From Strongyloides papillosus (lineage: Eukaryota; Nematoda; Chromadorea; Rhabditida; Strongyloididae): 64,000 nt of DNA. Positions within the stretch are counted from its first letter, which is position 1; each line of letters begins with the position of its first letter. Made by a program: the position numbers and the translations under genes. The notes beneath the pieces were generated by a model, which saw only the letters and a program-made list of their open reading frames with translations, had not been told where the DNA came from and searched no databases. Location of the stretch: the NCBI GenBank assembly GCA_005656395.1, contig SRSI01000004.1, positions 2,046,001-2,110,000 on the forward strand. Direction: 5' to 3'. Positions 22,154 through 34,243 of this stretch are shown piece by piece.

Positions 22154-24443
22154 TTAGGAATTATGCCTCCAAGTAGACAACAAGTACTTGCTTCTATTTT
22201 CGAAAAGCTTAAATGGACCAATGGTCCATCTCAAAAAGAAGAGGATCTTCTGACAACCATGCAGGCTTCGGCCCAGCACATAATTGTAAGTGGTGGTGGT
22301 TCCACTGGAAAAACTACCACAACTTGCGCAGGTATGGTTCTCCACTATTTTATGTCAGGTATTGTTTAAATTCATGATAATAAGGGTTGATGATTATGTA
22401 AAATTTTATGGTAGATTAAAAAACTATAACAACAATAAATCAATAATAAAAACCATTACAAAATAGCCTTACTTACCCTTGACGTCTTTCCTTATCTAAA
22501 TCTACAAGGTTTTAATAATGACTATTTTGTATGATATTAAATATATTTATAGGTAAAATTGATGATGCCATGTGTTTGTTTTTTTTCCATTATTCTTAAT
22601 ACCAATCAAGTATGATTTCATTTTATATCATCTAATTCACTAATATCATACATTATAGAGAATCATAACCCAACCTCTCGCAACGGACCTAACATCTGTG
22701 GATCTCGCTGTAATTTTTTCTAGTTTATGGTACTTATTGTTATTAGTTAATACTTAAAATAATTTTCATTGTGGTCACAATAATCGATACGTTTTTGGAT
22801 CAGGTTGTAAGTTTTCGTCTTTTAGTTTATTCTGCTAATTACATTTGTTACAGATAATCGTGCAGATAATAGCTCCAATAACCAAGATGACCAAGTATTT
22901 GAAGGTAAGTTTTAAACATGCAATTTTAATGGTAATAAATGATTTAGATAAAAATGATGAAAACAAAGAAAACACCCAGGTTAAGAAAGTTATTGAAGTT
23001 CTTTTTAAAACCGAAGATGATACAGACCATGAAACTATTATTTGGGACCTTTTATTTGGTGATAATGAAGAATTCGTGGTAGAAGAGTTAGATGTTAATG
23101 ATGATAAAAATATTAATAATGAGGAAGAGGAATCTGCTGAGGATGATACTTATCAAGAGGAATATGTTGAAGATGAGAATGATATTAGGTTGTTCAACTG
23201 AAAATGTTGCTTTTATAATAGTCAATTTTTAAATGATGATAATTTTCTTATACGTACACATATTGTTACAAGATACATACTATTTTGTAGAGCAAATCAA
23301 GGGCTATTAGTGTCATATTTTTGCATTTTATTCTCATTTACTATGAAGTTGTTACTATCATAAAAAAATGTTGTATCAAAAATAGATTTTCAACCAATCT
23401 ACTTACACGAGTTCAAACTTGGCCAAGCAGAAGCCAAAACTTCAATGAAAGTTAGTGAAGCATTTGGCCAAGGGTCTACTAACAAACAAACTATACAACG
23501 TTGGTTCCAGAAATTTCGGAACGGAGATATGAGTCTTTAACGAAAGGGGAATTCTCGCGAAGTAAATGTTCTTGAAAACGAGAATAGTGGAACTAAATCT
23601 AAGAATAACTGCTCAGAAGCTCGCAAATGAATTGAATGTTAGTGTTGGAACTGTGTCCAATCACTTAAAAACCATAAATATTATATTGTTCGACTAAAAA
23701 TGTATCTTTTATATCTTTATTTCTAACAGTAAAAACGACATTTTCAGTTGAACAACCTAATACTTATCAAGAGGAATATGTTGAAGATGAGGGAAGTCAA
23801 TGTGATGAACAATTCAATATGGAGGAAGATATTGATGTCGATGGTGAAAATGACTGTCAAAATTTTCTTAATAATGAAGGTGATAACCAAGCACATTACG
23901 ACCCTCAACCACTTAGAATGTTTAGAGCTGTAGGGAATAGTCATCACCTTTAAAACATTAACCTGACGTATGATATCTAGACTTCTTAAGTATTTAGCAC
24001 CATCTGTCGTAGTCTCATCCGTGACTGGTGATACCAATTAGTCATTGCTAAGAGAACATCTTGAAAATAGTGACATGATATGCCTATCAAGTGACCATCT
24101 TTCATTTTTTTTCCAAACCGCAGGAAATTTATTTTTTCCGAAAATCCGATATGTCATTTTAGAGGAGGCAGTATTATTGACAAAAGAGGAGACATTACAA
24201 AATATTAATAGACTTCTTAACCGTTACATGAACAGACTTCCCGTTCAAATTATAATAATTTCTCATTTCATGAGTGGCCAGGATACATACGCATTCCGTT
24301 CTTTGGTTAACAATGAATATATACGTGTTGATATGAATAGAGACGATATGGTAGTTGCTGAATTGCGACCAGTAGTTCCTGAAATTTTGTATGACCCATT
24401 CAGAGATGAAAGATGTATTTATGGTGATCGAGTGGTTGTTTAA
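22154..24443 (+). pseudogene. DEAD-box-like helicase N-terminal core, intron-containing, decayed
   Basis: Exon A (22154-22358, starting MPPSRQQ) carries a P-loop-like GGGSTGKTTTT. Intron 22359-22853 ends TTACAG. Exon B (22854-22904) is a 17-codon phase-1 cassette. Intron 22905-22947 is 43 bp (GTAAGT...TTTAG). Exon C is a long acidic Asp/Glu/Asn region split by a mariner at 23185-23760. After about 23950 the frame shifts and crosses stops (23964-23966 and 24039-24041). It then reads SRLLKYLAPSVVV (motif Ia region), YVILEEAVLLTKEE where DEAD is expected, and ISHF where SAT is expected. It ends at 24443 with no second helicase lobe. The altered motifs and stops point to a pseudogene. Family assignment rests on motif order only. 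Confidence 0.5.
23185..23760 (+). mobile_element. Mariner deletion derivative inserted in the helicase-like gene
   Basis: Inverted ends TTAGGTTGTTCAACTGAAAA and its complement are flanked by TA duplications (23183-23184 and 23761-23762). The 576-bp interior keeps only the N-terminal helix-turn-helix region of a mariner transposase on the plus strand (about 23407-23540, with words such as TIQRWFQKFRNGDMSL) and then a stop. The catalytic domain is deleted. It landed inside a 36-bp tandem repeat of the host exon. Confidence 0.85.
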
Positions 24444-25216
24444 TTGTTAGTAATTCCTAAATTTTTAATACTTCTTTAATTTTAAACTCTTCTTTAATTT
24501 TTAAAAAATAATTTTTTTTAATAATTTTTAAGATCTTTTTTTACCCTCTACTATTTTTTTAGAAATCTTCTTGTTTGTATAAATTGAATTGTTTGTAGAG
24601 GGGTTTTTTTCATTGTATATCTTTTTTTGATTGTGAAAAAATCATATACTAAAAATTTTGAATACTTTGATGTTATATTCCTACCAAATAAAACATGTAA
24701 AATGAATTAATATAAAATAAATTATTGAATATAAATAAAAGAATAAATACTAATAAACTGCTACTAAAAAATAGTTTTCAACAAAAAATTACTAGTGATA
24801 AAGTCTCTGGGTAAGTTAAAAGTTTTAGGGTTGTGAATGATAGGAGATCCACAATCTTAATAAAATAATAAAAGAAGGATAAATAAGAATACTCTTATCA
24901 TTTATGATATTAAGAAGGGGTATTAAATAGTAGGTAATTCATGAATGGTGCTAAAAGTTTCAAATATTGAAATTTCAAAATTTAATTTTTAAAGACATTT
25001 TTTTGAATTTCCAAAATTAATTATTTTAACGATAAGTTTTTTAAAATAGCCTTATTTTATACTACTTATTTATAAATAATCAGAAACTGTTATAAAAAAC
25101 CATTAAATTTAATATCTTTGGGAGAGATATAACCACAAAGTACCAAATTTTGTAACAACATTGTATTTTAAAATAAAAATTAAAATAAAAAAATTAATTG
25201 TGTTCGAAAGGGACTA
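24444..25216. other. A+T-rich spacer
   Basis: No supportable feature. Confidence 0.5.
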
Positions 25217-25990
25217 CTATTGGCAACAAAATGACTTCTTACTTGGCGTATTAATAATAAGGCACTTATACAAGATGACATTCTTTTCAAGGACTATAAG
25301 ATGACTGGTTTCGTTGGCGAAGAAGTTCATAGGTCTATATGATGTCATTTCTGCTTTGTCCATATATTCTTTTAGACAGAAATAGAAGTCAAACATTGTA
25401 TTGTCTTTAATTTGATTTATAACATTTTTATTTGAATTGACTGGAAATCTGTCTAGTAAGATGGACTTGATCTTCAATGGCTTTACAATAAAGGAAACAT
25501 TTGTGTCTACGCTGACAATGTTTTTGATAACACCTATGGCACATTTAAATGTAGACTTATCACATTCGAAGGCTACAAATGAGTCTTTTATAAATAGCAT
25601 GTCATAAGCTGGCTTTATTATATATGACTTGAAATTAGACTCACTTAATTCTTCGACTTCTAAACGACAATTGGCAAAATGAGAATGACAAAATTCCCTG
25701 ACACACATTCTTGTCTCCATTTGTTCAATGACCTTTGGTTTTTCTTTCTCTATTTGGATGACCATTGAATTAATGACATTATAATCCGTCAATCTAGTCT
25801 TCAATTATTTAAGACTTTTATCCAATATCTTCAAGCTGATTATTTTTGTCAAATTGCAGGCGAGCCCTTCACTAAAAAAGCAACTGTAATTACACAAACT
25901 CCCATGGCGTTGAAGAATTTCGGCTATATGTGTGACCTGATGTGCCTTCAAAGTCATAGCATAGTTACCTAACATGTCAGTTCTGTCTTT
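25217..25990 (-). CDS. Unrecognised protein-coding remnant
   Basis: An open frame of 195 residues (25804-25217) uses good codon variety and is rich in Cys, Phe and charged residues (for example MCVREFCHSHFANC). The same frame continues upstream to about 25990, separated by a single TAA, with sequence such as YAMTLKAHQVTHIAEIL. The original gene was therefore longer and has at least one nonsense change, unless the ORF starts at 25804. I recognise no family and no signal peptide or membrane segment. It lies between transposon remnants and ahead of a helicase remnant on the same strand, so it could belong to a decayed element. Confidence 0.35.
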
Positions 25991-26739
25991 GTACCATTAG
26001 TACAGATGTTTCCGGCTTCTCTTAATTTCTATGACTCACTTCATACTCATCTGCGAGTAAACGTTTTTCCAAAAGAAATTGAATTTTTATATATATCAAA
26101 AAGAATATAAAAAAGGTGTACTAAATGAAATTAATTAAAAACAATTAAGAGACCTTATATTTATATTATTAAATATTATAAATAATTTTTAATAGTATGT
26201 TAAAATTCTTAAGTAAGAAATCGTTGCCAGAAAAAGTATAATTATTAGATAATTTTATTAAATTTACATTTTTTTCATTATTGTGCATATCGCTTGCCTA
26301 GATAGTACATTTCCAAAACCTTCAGATTCTAAAGAATTTTCAACTTTTTGATCACTAACTTTTAGTACCTTATTTACTAATTTCTTTATATGTAACATCG
26401 CTGGTTCAATAAATTAATAAGAAGATATTTTTAGTTGACTAAAATGTGACTAAAATAATATTTTATAAAATATTCTGTCCAGCCGCTATGCATATTTTCG
26501 TGCTGAGACAACAACTTTACAAAATGTAAGGTTTTTCAGGTGAGTACTGTGTTTTCCGTTATTTTAATTTTACTGAGTCATGGAAAGTAAAGCATGTGTA
26601 CTGTGCTCTTAAGTCTATTTTACTATGATTGTTACCAACATTTATACTTCACAAACAATAAACAAGTAATAAATTTTAACAAAAATAATCAAGTTCGTTA
26701 TGAGGAAATAATTTCTTCTTACATGCTCAAAGTCATATT

Positions 26740-26850
26740 CTTTTGAATAATGTATGTAAGTAAAAGAAAAATTTATTTTTTCTTTTTCTGAAGTTACTGC
26801 CCAAAAATCGAATTGTTTTTCAGTGTCAGAGCTGTATGTGTAAATATATC
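26740..26850 (-). repeat. Partial copy of the 9.8-10.9 kb foldback terminus
   Basis: On the minus strand, CAGCTCTGACACTGAAAAAC followed by TTCGATTTTTGGGCAGTA matches the left end of the element at 9763-9830. The rest of that element is not visible here. Between 25990 and 27136 I support nothing else. Confidence 0.5.
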
Positions 26851-27136
26851 CCAACTTGTTTGATAAATTTGCCACAAAACAATAGAGTGCAGCTTTACGA
26901 GTTGTATTTAATTGAGTATATGAACAAGTAATAATAATTGAAATACAATATTTATATTCATGTATTTTATATGTTAATGTCATTATTCAATTTCAATTTT
27001 TCAGAGTTTATATATTTGGGTTTACTATGATAATCAAGAATTTTTATAGTGACATATAAAACATAAGGGAATGAAAACCAAATAACAAAAACATACACAA
27101 ACAATGATGTTGTTGGTTTATAAAACTCATTTTTGG

Positions 27137-27238
27137 TATATGAGCTGTCACTTCACGGATGACCACAAGTTTACGAGTAATCACATTCTCGTGATTACCC
27201 ATCTACTTGTGGCCATGACTTGGGTGACAGCTCATATA
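27137..27238. repeat. 102-bp hairpin with multi-segment stem
   Basis: The outer stem TATATGAGCTGTCAC (27137-27151) pairs exactly with GTGACAGCTCATATA (27224-27238). Inner segments CCACAAGT/ACTTGTGG and GTAATCAC/GTGATTAC continue the stem around a loop of a few bases. Interior bulges give it a pre-miRNA-like or mini-MITE shape. It is more G+C-rich than its flanks. Confidence 0.75.
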
Positions 27239-27388
27239 CTAGTTTGGGTGTCTATTTATAGACCAAGTTCTTCAACCAAAAGTGGCGTTACAGATACCAC
27301 CATTCATATACCACTATATTTTCCACAGCTTTTTTAAAACATCTAAAGACGGTAAGGCACGTCTATGCCGTATATTTTAACATATACA

Positions 27389-28249
27389 TGGTTTGTCCCA
27401 AAAGTAATGAGAATGATTTCGTTACGACGCTCACAGGTATCGTATTAAAAAGGTGAGGATACTGTTTTGTAGAGAAAATTCTTCTCTACAAAATGGCATA
27501 TATCGCATCTAAATCCAAACACTACAAAATGTTTTATGTTTAAAAAAGTAGACCCATGTTTGGTACCCTCGTCACGCGAAAAAATATCATTCACGTACAA
27601 ACAAAAAATTTTTTAATTTCATTAAAAATTAACATGCAAAAGAGTGTCAAACAGCGTTAGGCAATTAACTTTTATACAAAACATGAAAAAAATACTACAG
27701 AAACTTAGAAAATGCGAAAGCAAAATAAAAAAAACATTTTTGTCGTCAATCCAAATTCTTGATTTATGCGACTGTTAACAGCACTCGTTGAAGCTAATAA
27801 TACATTTTCTTAATTCTCAAAGTATTATCATTTTGAATAGTTTTTAATTTTGAAGAATAGAAAGAAGTTACACGTTGTAGGTTGACTATAGGGGACAAGA
27901 GGTAAAGTGGGAATAATTGCCGAACATTAAAACTCTTCAACAGGCAATGATGAGTGACTCAATGTATAATAATAATAATTGGCCTGTAGGATTTTTATCT
28001 TCGACGTCTTGTTTTTATTTTTTGAAATATCTTTGCCACCTAAAATAATGATATTTTTTCGCGTGACGAGGGCACTAAATATGGGTCTACTTTTTTTAAC
28101 ATAACAAATTTTGTTGAGCTTGGAATCAGGTGGAATATATGCCATTTTGTAGAGGAGAATTTTCTCTACAAAACGGTATCCTCACCTTTTTAATCCAATG
28201 CCTGTGAGTGTCATAACTAAATAATTCTCATTACTTTTGGGACAAACCA
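27389..28249. mobile_element. Palindromic MITE with TGGTTTGTCCC ends
   Basis: Both ends read TGGTTTGTCCCAAAAGTAAT inward in opposite orientation. The arms match over about 200 bp, including a shared internal hairpin word (TTTGTAGAG/CTCTACAAA) and the block CGTCACGCGAAAAAATATCATT. No ORF of its own. A mariner/Tc1-type origin is likely from the end sequence but not proven. Confidence 0.75.
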
Positions 28250-28478
28250 AGTACATTATTAAAAATTTTTATTATTAGCAATACATACGTACAAAAATTT
28301 TAAAATAATTAAAACGGTTATTCATGATCTGATAACATATTTGATAAATAAGTAACATGAGTAATAACGAAAATTACAATTAGAACAGATAAGAAATATC
28401 TATTCTTTCATATTGCATTTGTTGGTGTTTGCAAAAAAATTTAGAAATAATTCTACTTTACGTCGAATTAAAGACATA

Positions 28479-30460
28479 TCAGTATTTAGTCTTTTCGAAA
28501 ACATTGTGAAACATTTCTTTAATTTGATTTGGTAATCCTTCAGGATTACGTAATGTGTAGGAGCATCCAATCCCGCCGCGTAGGCATTTGTTGGTAAACG
28601 ACTTGTGATATGTAAGGTTATGTCCAGTATGTGTCTTACTAAACTCTGGCTTGTTCATCATGTTTTTGTATATTTGATATACTGATGCTTCGCTATCATC
28701 ATGCAATGTTGTTCCATTATCAGATTGTATACTTGGACTGTGAACATCAACCATTCCATTAGTTCTGTTAGCTATCTTAATATGTCCATAGTTAAGAGGT
28801 GGACTACGTCTTTTGCCAATCTGTGTCCGTCTGTGGCCGCTCTCAACACAGCTTGTTTTTTTCTTCGGCCCAACATTTCTCCAGTTTATCCAAAAATTCC
28901 TTCCTTTTTAATACTTCAATCTCTTCTAGGAAACCATCAAACATTAATTTTGAATTAAGGTGATAAACTAAATTACGAATCTCTACATTATTTAAGTTCT
29001 TATTGCGACTATAGCATACAGAACAGTTAAAAATACATGTATTAAGTCTTGTATTATCAAAATGTTCAACAAATACAGAGTGTATACATCTATTGGGTTT
29101 TTTAATAAGGATTTCCAGCATTTTGGCATTTTCATTCGAAAAATAATTGCTGGCATTTGACAATGTGGAACGTCTGGAGGTGGCCACAGACATGCTGTCG
29201 TCGTCGATGCCGTCATCAGACCAATATTCTGCTGTGTCTGCGATGCTTTTTATTTTTCTAGTTGAAATGTTTATGTGATTATTGATTGAACTTCTTGTTA
29301 TATATATTATACCTATGCCGATATCCAGGTCTCTGGCAAGGCGACCGAAGTCTTGATACAAGTCACTCAAAGAGACCGAAATTTTATGAAAGATCATTAC
29401 ATCACACCCCTTGAAATTAACACCAATTAAATTACTCGGAACAGTTAAGAGAATACCGTAATCCGAGAATTCCCAAGCTTCCTTATTTTTAGTTTTTTCA
29501 GCATGTGGTAAATCTCCATGATATTAAAAAATTTGAAAACTGGTAGTTTTATAAGCAGTCAACGCATTTTTAATTTCGTAACAGCCTCTTAAAAATACTA
29601 TTGCCCTCATTGATTTGTTGTTATAAAAGGTGTTCTTTATTGTCTGAAGACTGACTAATCCGTCTGCATACTCTGTAAAACTAATAAAGTCTTCATTTCG
29701 AATTTTATAGTATATGTGATTGAACTTAAACGATGAACAGCGAACAACTATATTGCTTTTTACCATGCAATCTTCTGATATTGCGTCAATCGTTTGTCTC
29801 GTTAATGTTGCGGAATTGGAAATTAACTGGGCATCGTAATTATTCTTAATAGTTTTAAGCATCTCGGTAAATGAAGTGCGAAAATCTTCTCCTTGCTCAT
29901 AAATTAGATGACATTCGTCAATAACAATACGTCCAAGGGTCTCTGAACTATCCAAGGAATTCACAATGTTTTCATAATTAGACGTACAGAACGATTGTGT
30001 TACACGATTTAAAAATTCTTGACTGTTTTTGTTTGCTAGCGTCCAAAGACCAATTTTGTCGTCATTAGACTTCTCGGAATTCCACTTAAAGTATTTAATA
30101 CCACTCTTGATGCAGTTTTCGTATCATTGGTTTTTAAGATCTATAGTTGGTAGAATAATAATTGTAACTAGGTCTGGTACTGCAATTATGCTACTCAGGA
30201 TTGGAGCACTTTTTCCAATAGCTATTAGGCTCATAAGAAAGAGTGTTTTGTCATCTAAAATCAGAATTAGACGTCTCGGGACGAGTGAGGACAGTTATTA
30301 CCTTTGCTAATTAATAGCGTCATTAAGCATTAAAATGTATTTTTAAAACTGTTATATTTTAGGAAATCTTTGTAAATATTTTCAAGAACATGCAGATCGT
30401 TTTCATCTTTATCCGTCTTTTCGCCGATGAATTTATCGAAGATGCAAGACATATCTTTAT
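28479..30460 (-). pseudogene. RecQ-like DEAH helicase, decayed
   Basis: The minus-strand frame shows helicase motifs in RecQ order. They are an AIGKSAP P-loop-like motif I (about 30220), IIILPTIDLKNQ (motif Ia), RIVIDECHLIYEQG (motif II, DECH), SNSATLT (motif III), a YHGDLPHAEK motif IV region, LIGVNFKGCDVMIFHK (motif V) and YQDFGRLARD (motif VI). A Cys cluster (CIFNCSVC) follows, reminiscent of the RecQ zinc region. Stops at about 30130 (TGA) and 29524-29526 (TAA), and a frameshift in the A-run near 28850, break it. The frame then runs to TAA after a Cys/Gly tail at 28479. The 5' part is cut by a mariner remnant at 30462. The motif Ia wording is clearly RecQ rather than DEAD-box. Confidence 0.65.
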
Positions 30461-30461
30461 A

Positions 30462-31200
30462 TTAGGTTGTCGCAAAAGTTCTGTCGTATTTTTTACGAAA
30501 TTTTTGAATGATTATAATTTTAATAAGAAATATGTCTAATTTACAATATATTATCGAATATAATCTACAAGTAATCTCCATTAAGTAGCCACCTTATCGA
30601 TTCTAGATGTGATGAATTTCCCATCCTTTTTGAAGAAAGTTTCAAAAAAACCAATATTTGCCTTACCAACTTTACTAAAGTATCTACCATTCTAGAAGCT
30701 ATGTAGAGATAAGAGTAAGTAGTGATTAGATGGAGAAACATCTGGAGAATATGTTGTGTGCGAGAGAAATTCATAAATTCTCTCATCCAGATTTTTCCGA
30801 GTCTTCAATGATACATGTCGTCATACTGAAGAGCAACTTTTTTATCATTTTCTGAATTTTGTAATTTTTTTAAAATATTTCTTGTCTAATTTTAATGTCA
30901 TTTTACATTAAAGATCATTAAAAGTAGTTTGGAATTGATAGAATCTCAAAAAATCTTCATTGGAAGCTGAAGCCATACAAATGGATGCTCCATTTCCAAG
31001 ATTCACTTCTTTGACTTGAAACTTTGAGAACGATCTTTACATAGTTCCAACATCTACCACATCTCCCACCATCGCTACACATAAATTTTTAGAAACATCA
31101 GTTGTCATTTATCATAGTTGAAGCTCTTAGAAGACATAGTGTCAAAAATGACTTCTGACTGTCTTCGTGTTTAGCAAAAGAAAATGTAGCATAGATAATG
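30462..31200 (-). mobile_element. Mariner-like remnant
   Basis: It begins TTAGGTTGTCGCAAAAGTTC after a TA, like the other mariner ends in this window. The minus strand near 30700-30790 reads TTYSPDVSPSNHYLLLSLHS, corresponding to the last catalytic region of mariner/Tc1 transposases. The other terminal repeat was not found, so the right border is approximate. The frame is full of stops. Confidence 0.55.
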
Positions 31201-31301
31201 TAACAATTTACCTTTAAGCAAATTTTAAAGTAAAGATGTGGTACAATCTATCTGTTTTAATGACTTAATTTTTTGTCAATTGTGATCATATTTTTTGATT
31301 A

Positions 31302-32814
31302 TACACACAAAACCTAAACATGTCTTTTCGACTAAAAATGCTCAGAATGCTACAAAATGCAGGTGATGTTAAAATAACCGACCATCCAAAATGGCGTAAA
31401 CAACAGGCTACATTCTTTCCTATTTTACGTCTACATTCTAAGTCATTTTTTATGCTATTGTTGTACAAATTTTGCATATATATTTTTAGATCATTTTGTG
31501 TATACATTGAAAATTGTTTTGCATATACATTTCTACCTCGTTTTGTATATGCAAAATGAGCTTAAATTTAGCCTGTAATTTTATCTATCTTAAATGTTTT
31601 TTAGACTTCCAAAGTTTTTTAATGTTTGACCCTGTTTTTAAAGTTATTAAAAATTTTTATTTGTTTATTTACCCATTTTATACTATTTCACAAATTTATT
31701 AATATTTTTACACAAATTTGAAAGTTGATACAAAAAGGTAATAATTAATACAGATAATAAGAGAAGAAATAACGGCATTAGTTTTTAATAACACATACTT
31801 ACACGTATTTATATATTATTACATTTATTTTTGAACCGTAAATTTATTTTATTAGTCTTAAAGATCTAGTAATTATCAAGTACAATAATATTTATTAGAT
31901 ATTATACGAGTCTGTTAAAGTCTCTTACCAAATTAGACATCCTTTTAAAGTTTAACTTGAAATAAACGCGATGGACTACACATTACCGTGAAATCTAAAA
32001 TTCTTAGTTTTAGTTAGTGATCTTATAACAATAATAACATTTGGAACTTTTTACATTGATAAAAAACTAACATCTTAATATGTTAACATAAAAGAAATTT
32101 CACTACCACTTATTACTACTACAATTTTAGGCATTAAATGTTCTATGGTTATCTTATAGAGTAAGCATTATAATTATTAGCAGTTGTAGCTGGTGATTTT
32201 ATATATGTATGAGGTTTTAAAAAATTACTAGGAAACTCTTAATTGTTAGTTGATTGAAGAGAATCAAGAGTGTACCACAAATAATGTGATTTTTTTGTAG
32301 ACATTGTAAAAAAAATTATTTATTTAAGAGTTTACTATCTAAATAATAAGATGTTTTATATTATTTTGTTTGGTTTAAATATTTTTAACAAGAAAATTAA
32401 AATGAAGTTTTAAAAATACCAAACTTTTATTTTTGTTTATTTTGTTACTATTTTATATTAAGTAAAAATATTATATTCTATTGATAAAGAGTCAATATCT
32501 TTTTTAATTTATCGAAAAAAAGTTTTAAAAATCTTTTAATTAATTATAATAATTACAAAACTATGAAACTTACATATTGGGGGTAAACCATATACTACAC
32601 TCTAGCTCATCTTGTATGTAGATTCTACCTCATTTTAAGTACACATTCTACCTCGTTTTGTATATGCAAAATAAGATAGAATTTACATGCAAAATAAACT
32701 AGAATGTGTTTGCAAAACGGGTAAAAAACCTAGGCCCCAAAATACTATCGAATATAGCTCTTTTTCTTATATAAATCGTAATGGTCAAAAAGACATGTTT
32801 AGATTTTGTGTGTA
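31302..32814. mobile_element. Foldback element with TACACACAAAA ends
   Basis: The left end TACACACAAAACCTAAACAT and the right end (reverse complement TACACACAAAATCTAAACAT) match for about 30 bp. Inside both arms the word CGTTTTGTATATGCAAAATG recurs. It is 1.5 kb, non-coding and flanked by A+T-rich DNA. Confidence 0.65.
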
Positions 32815-34243
32815 GTTTTAAAAAAACTGTTTGTTTGTTTTGCGGTTAAAGATATTTTTTTTTATTGTTCTTGGATCTTAAAAAGTAATTAAATAGTACT
32901 TCAAGCAGATGTTTTCCTAACAAAAGCTCTTGCTCTTAGAAGACTGATTAAATTATAATTTTCTGCTCTTCTAGTGTCAATCTCTTGAAGCTTATTGCAC
33001 AAAATATTCACATTAAACTCCCATTTAGTTTTAACATAAACTATCAGAAGATATAAATATCTTTGAGCTGTTTTCAAATTATTTATTATGAGAAGTGTTC
33101 AACGTTATTGTTTGATCTAAAGAAAGATAAGGCAACAAATCATCACATATTCTTAAACTTCTAGGATTAACTTAAACTGTAGTAAGATATTTTCTAAAAT
33201 CACGTAGAGGAAAATTAGATATTCTATAATGTACTTCTCCACATCCTAATCCAAGAAAAATATTGATACTTTTGATGTCTCCTGATAATGATTTTAAATT
33301 GAAAATTAATAAACATTCTTTACAATTTATTTAATTTTTTTCAAAAAAGCAAACAAAATTTTCAAGTATTAATGAGGTTACATTTTTTGACGTATTGTAA
33401 AAAAGTATTAATCTAATTAAAAAGAAAAATTGAAATTGAAGATCAGTTGAATGAAGTGATTTTGATAAAATCAAAAAAATTTACTTCCTTTATCAATTGA
33501 TGTAGCAACATAAATTGTAGAATTCGTCGATAAATAATATGGTATCAAGTTTACCGTTTCTAATTTGAAGTTCCGATGAATCTATAATCTTGTAATCAAA
33601 CAATTTTGTTATATATATTTTCAAGTCATTGTAATGAACTGATTGCTTTTTTAACTGCCTCGTATAATCTAACTCTACTAAATCAACTGGATTTCGTCTT
33701 TTTCATACCAACTACTTTTCTGGTTTCTATTTTTTTTCTTGTAAAAGTCTTGAAAATTGAGTTTTTAATTTATTTCTACTAGGCATTAACGCTCTTTTTG
33801 CAAGAGCGTACATTGTTAAAATGGTCTAGACAATATCTTCAATATAGAACAATCCCTTTTCAGATAAAATGTGTTGCTCATGTAAACTAGCAATAACTCC
33901 ATGTGAAAATGTTTCCGTAAACTCAGGATTATTATGCAAACCATTTTAATTAAGAGAAATATCACAACACTACTACCAAATTTCTAAGAGTTTTCATATT
34001 TTTCAATAAAAAAAGGTTAGTATATAACTATTGACAATGAAACAGGTACATTTAAAATTTTATTATAAAAAAAATGCAATATTTTGATTATTTTAATCGT
34101 AAAAATAGAACTATATTAATCTTAATTTAGGCATTTCCAACATTTGTACAATTATGACTAAATGAGCGTTAAATTAGTAGTTGAAAAATGTCCCTTGGTA
34201 CTATATTAGATTTCTCTTTGACATTTCATGAAATATGTTAATA
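32815..34243. other. No supportable gene; possible decayed minus-strand coding sequence
   Basis: The minus strand around 33240-33070 reads a run with coding flavour (for example SLRICDDLLPYLSLDQTI) but with frequent stops and no recognised motif. A small palindrome, ACGCTCTTTTTGCAAGAGCG, is at 33789-33808. Confidence 0.35.

Noticed and set aside
27104..27337. 77-residue ORF over the hairpin
   Set aside because: The ORF is a by-product of the inverted repeat; the hairpin explains the sequence better.
28701..28958. Plus-strand ORF opposite the RecQ-like remnant
   Set aside because: Shadow of the minus-strand helicase frame, where motifs are recognisable.
31286..31702. Short ORFs at the left end of the foldback element
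   Set aside because: They overlap the inverted repeat and have no coding motif.
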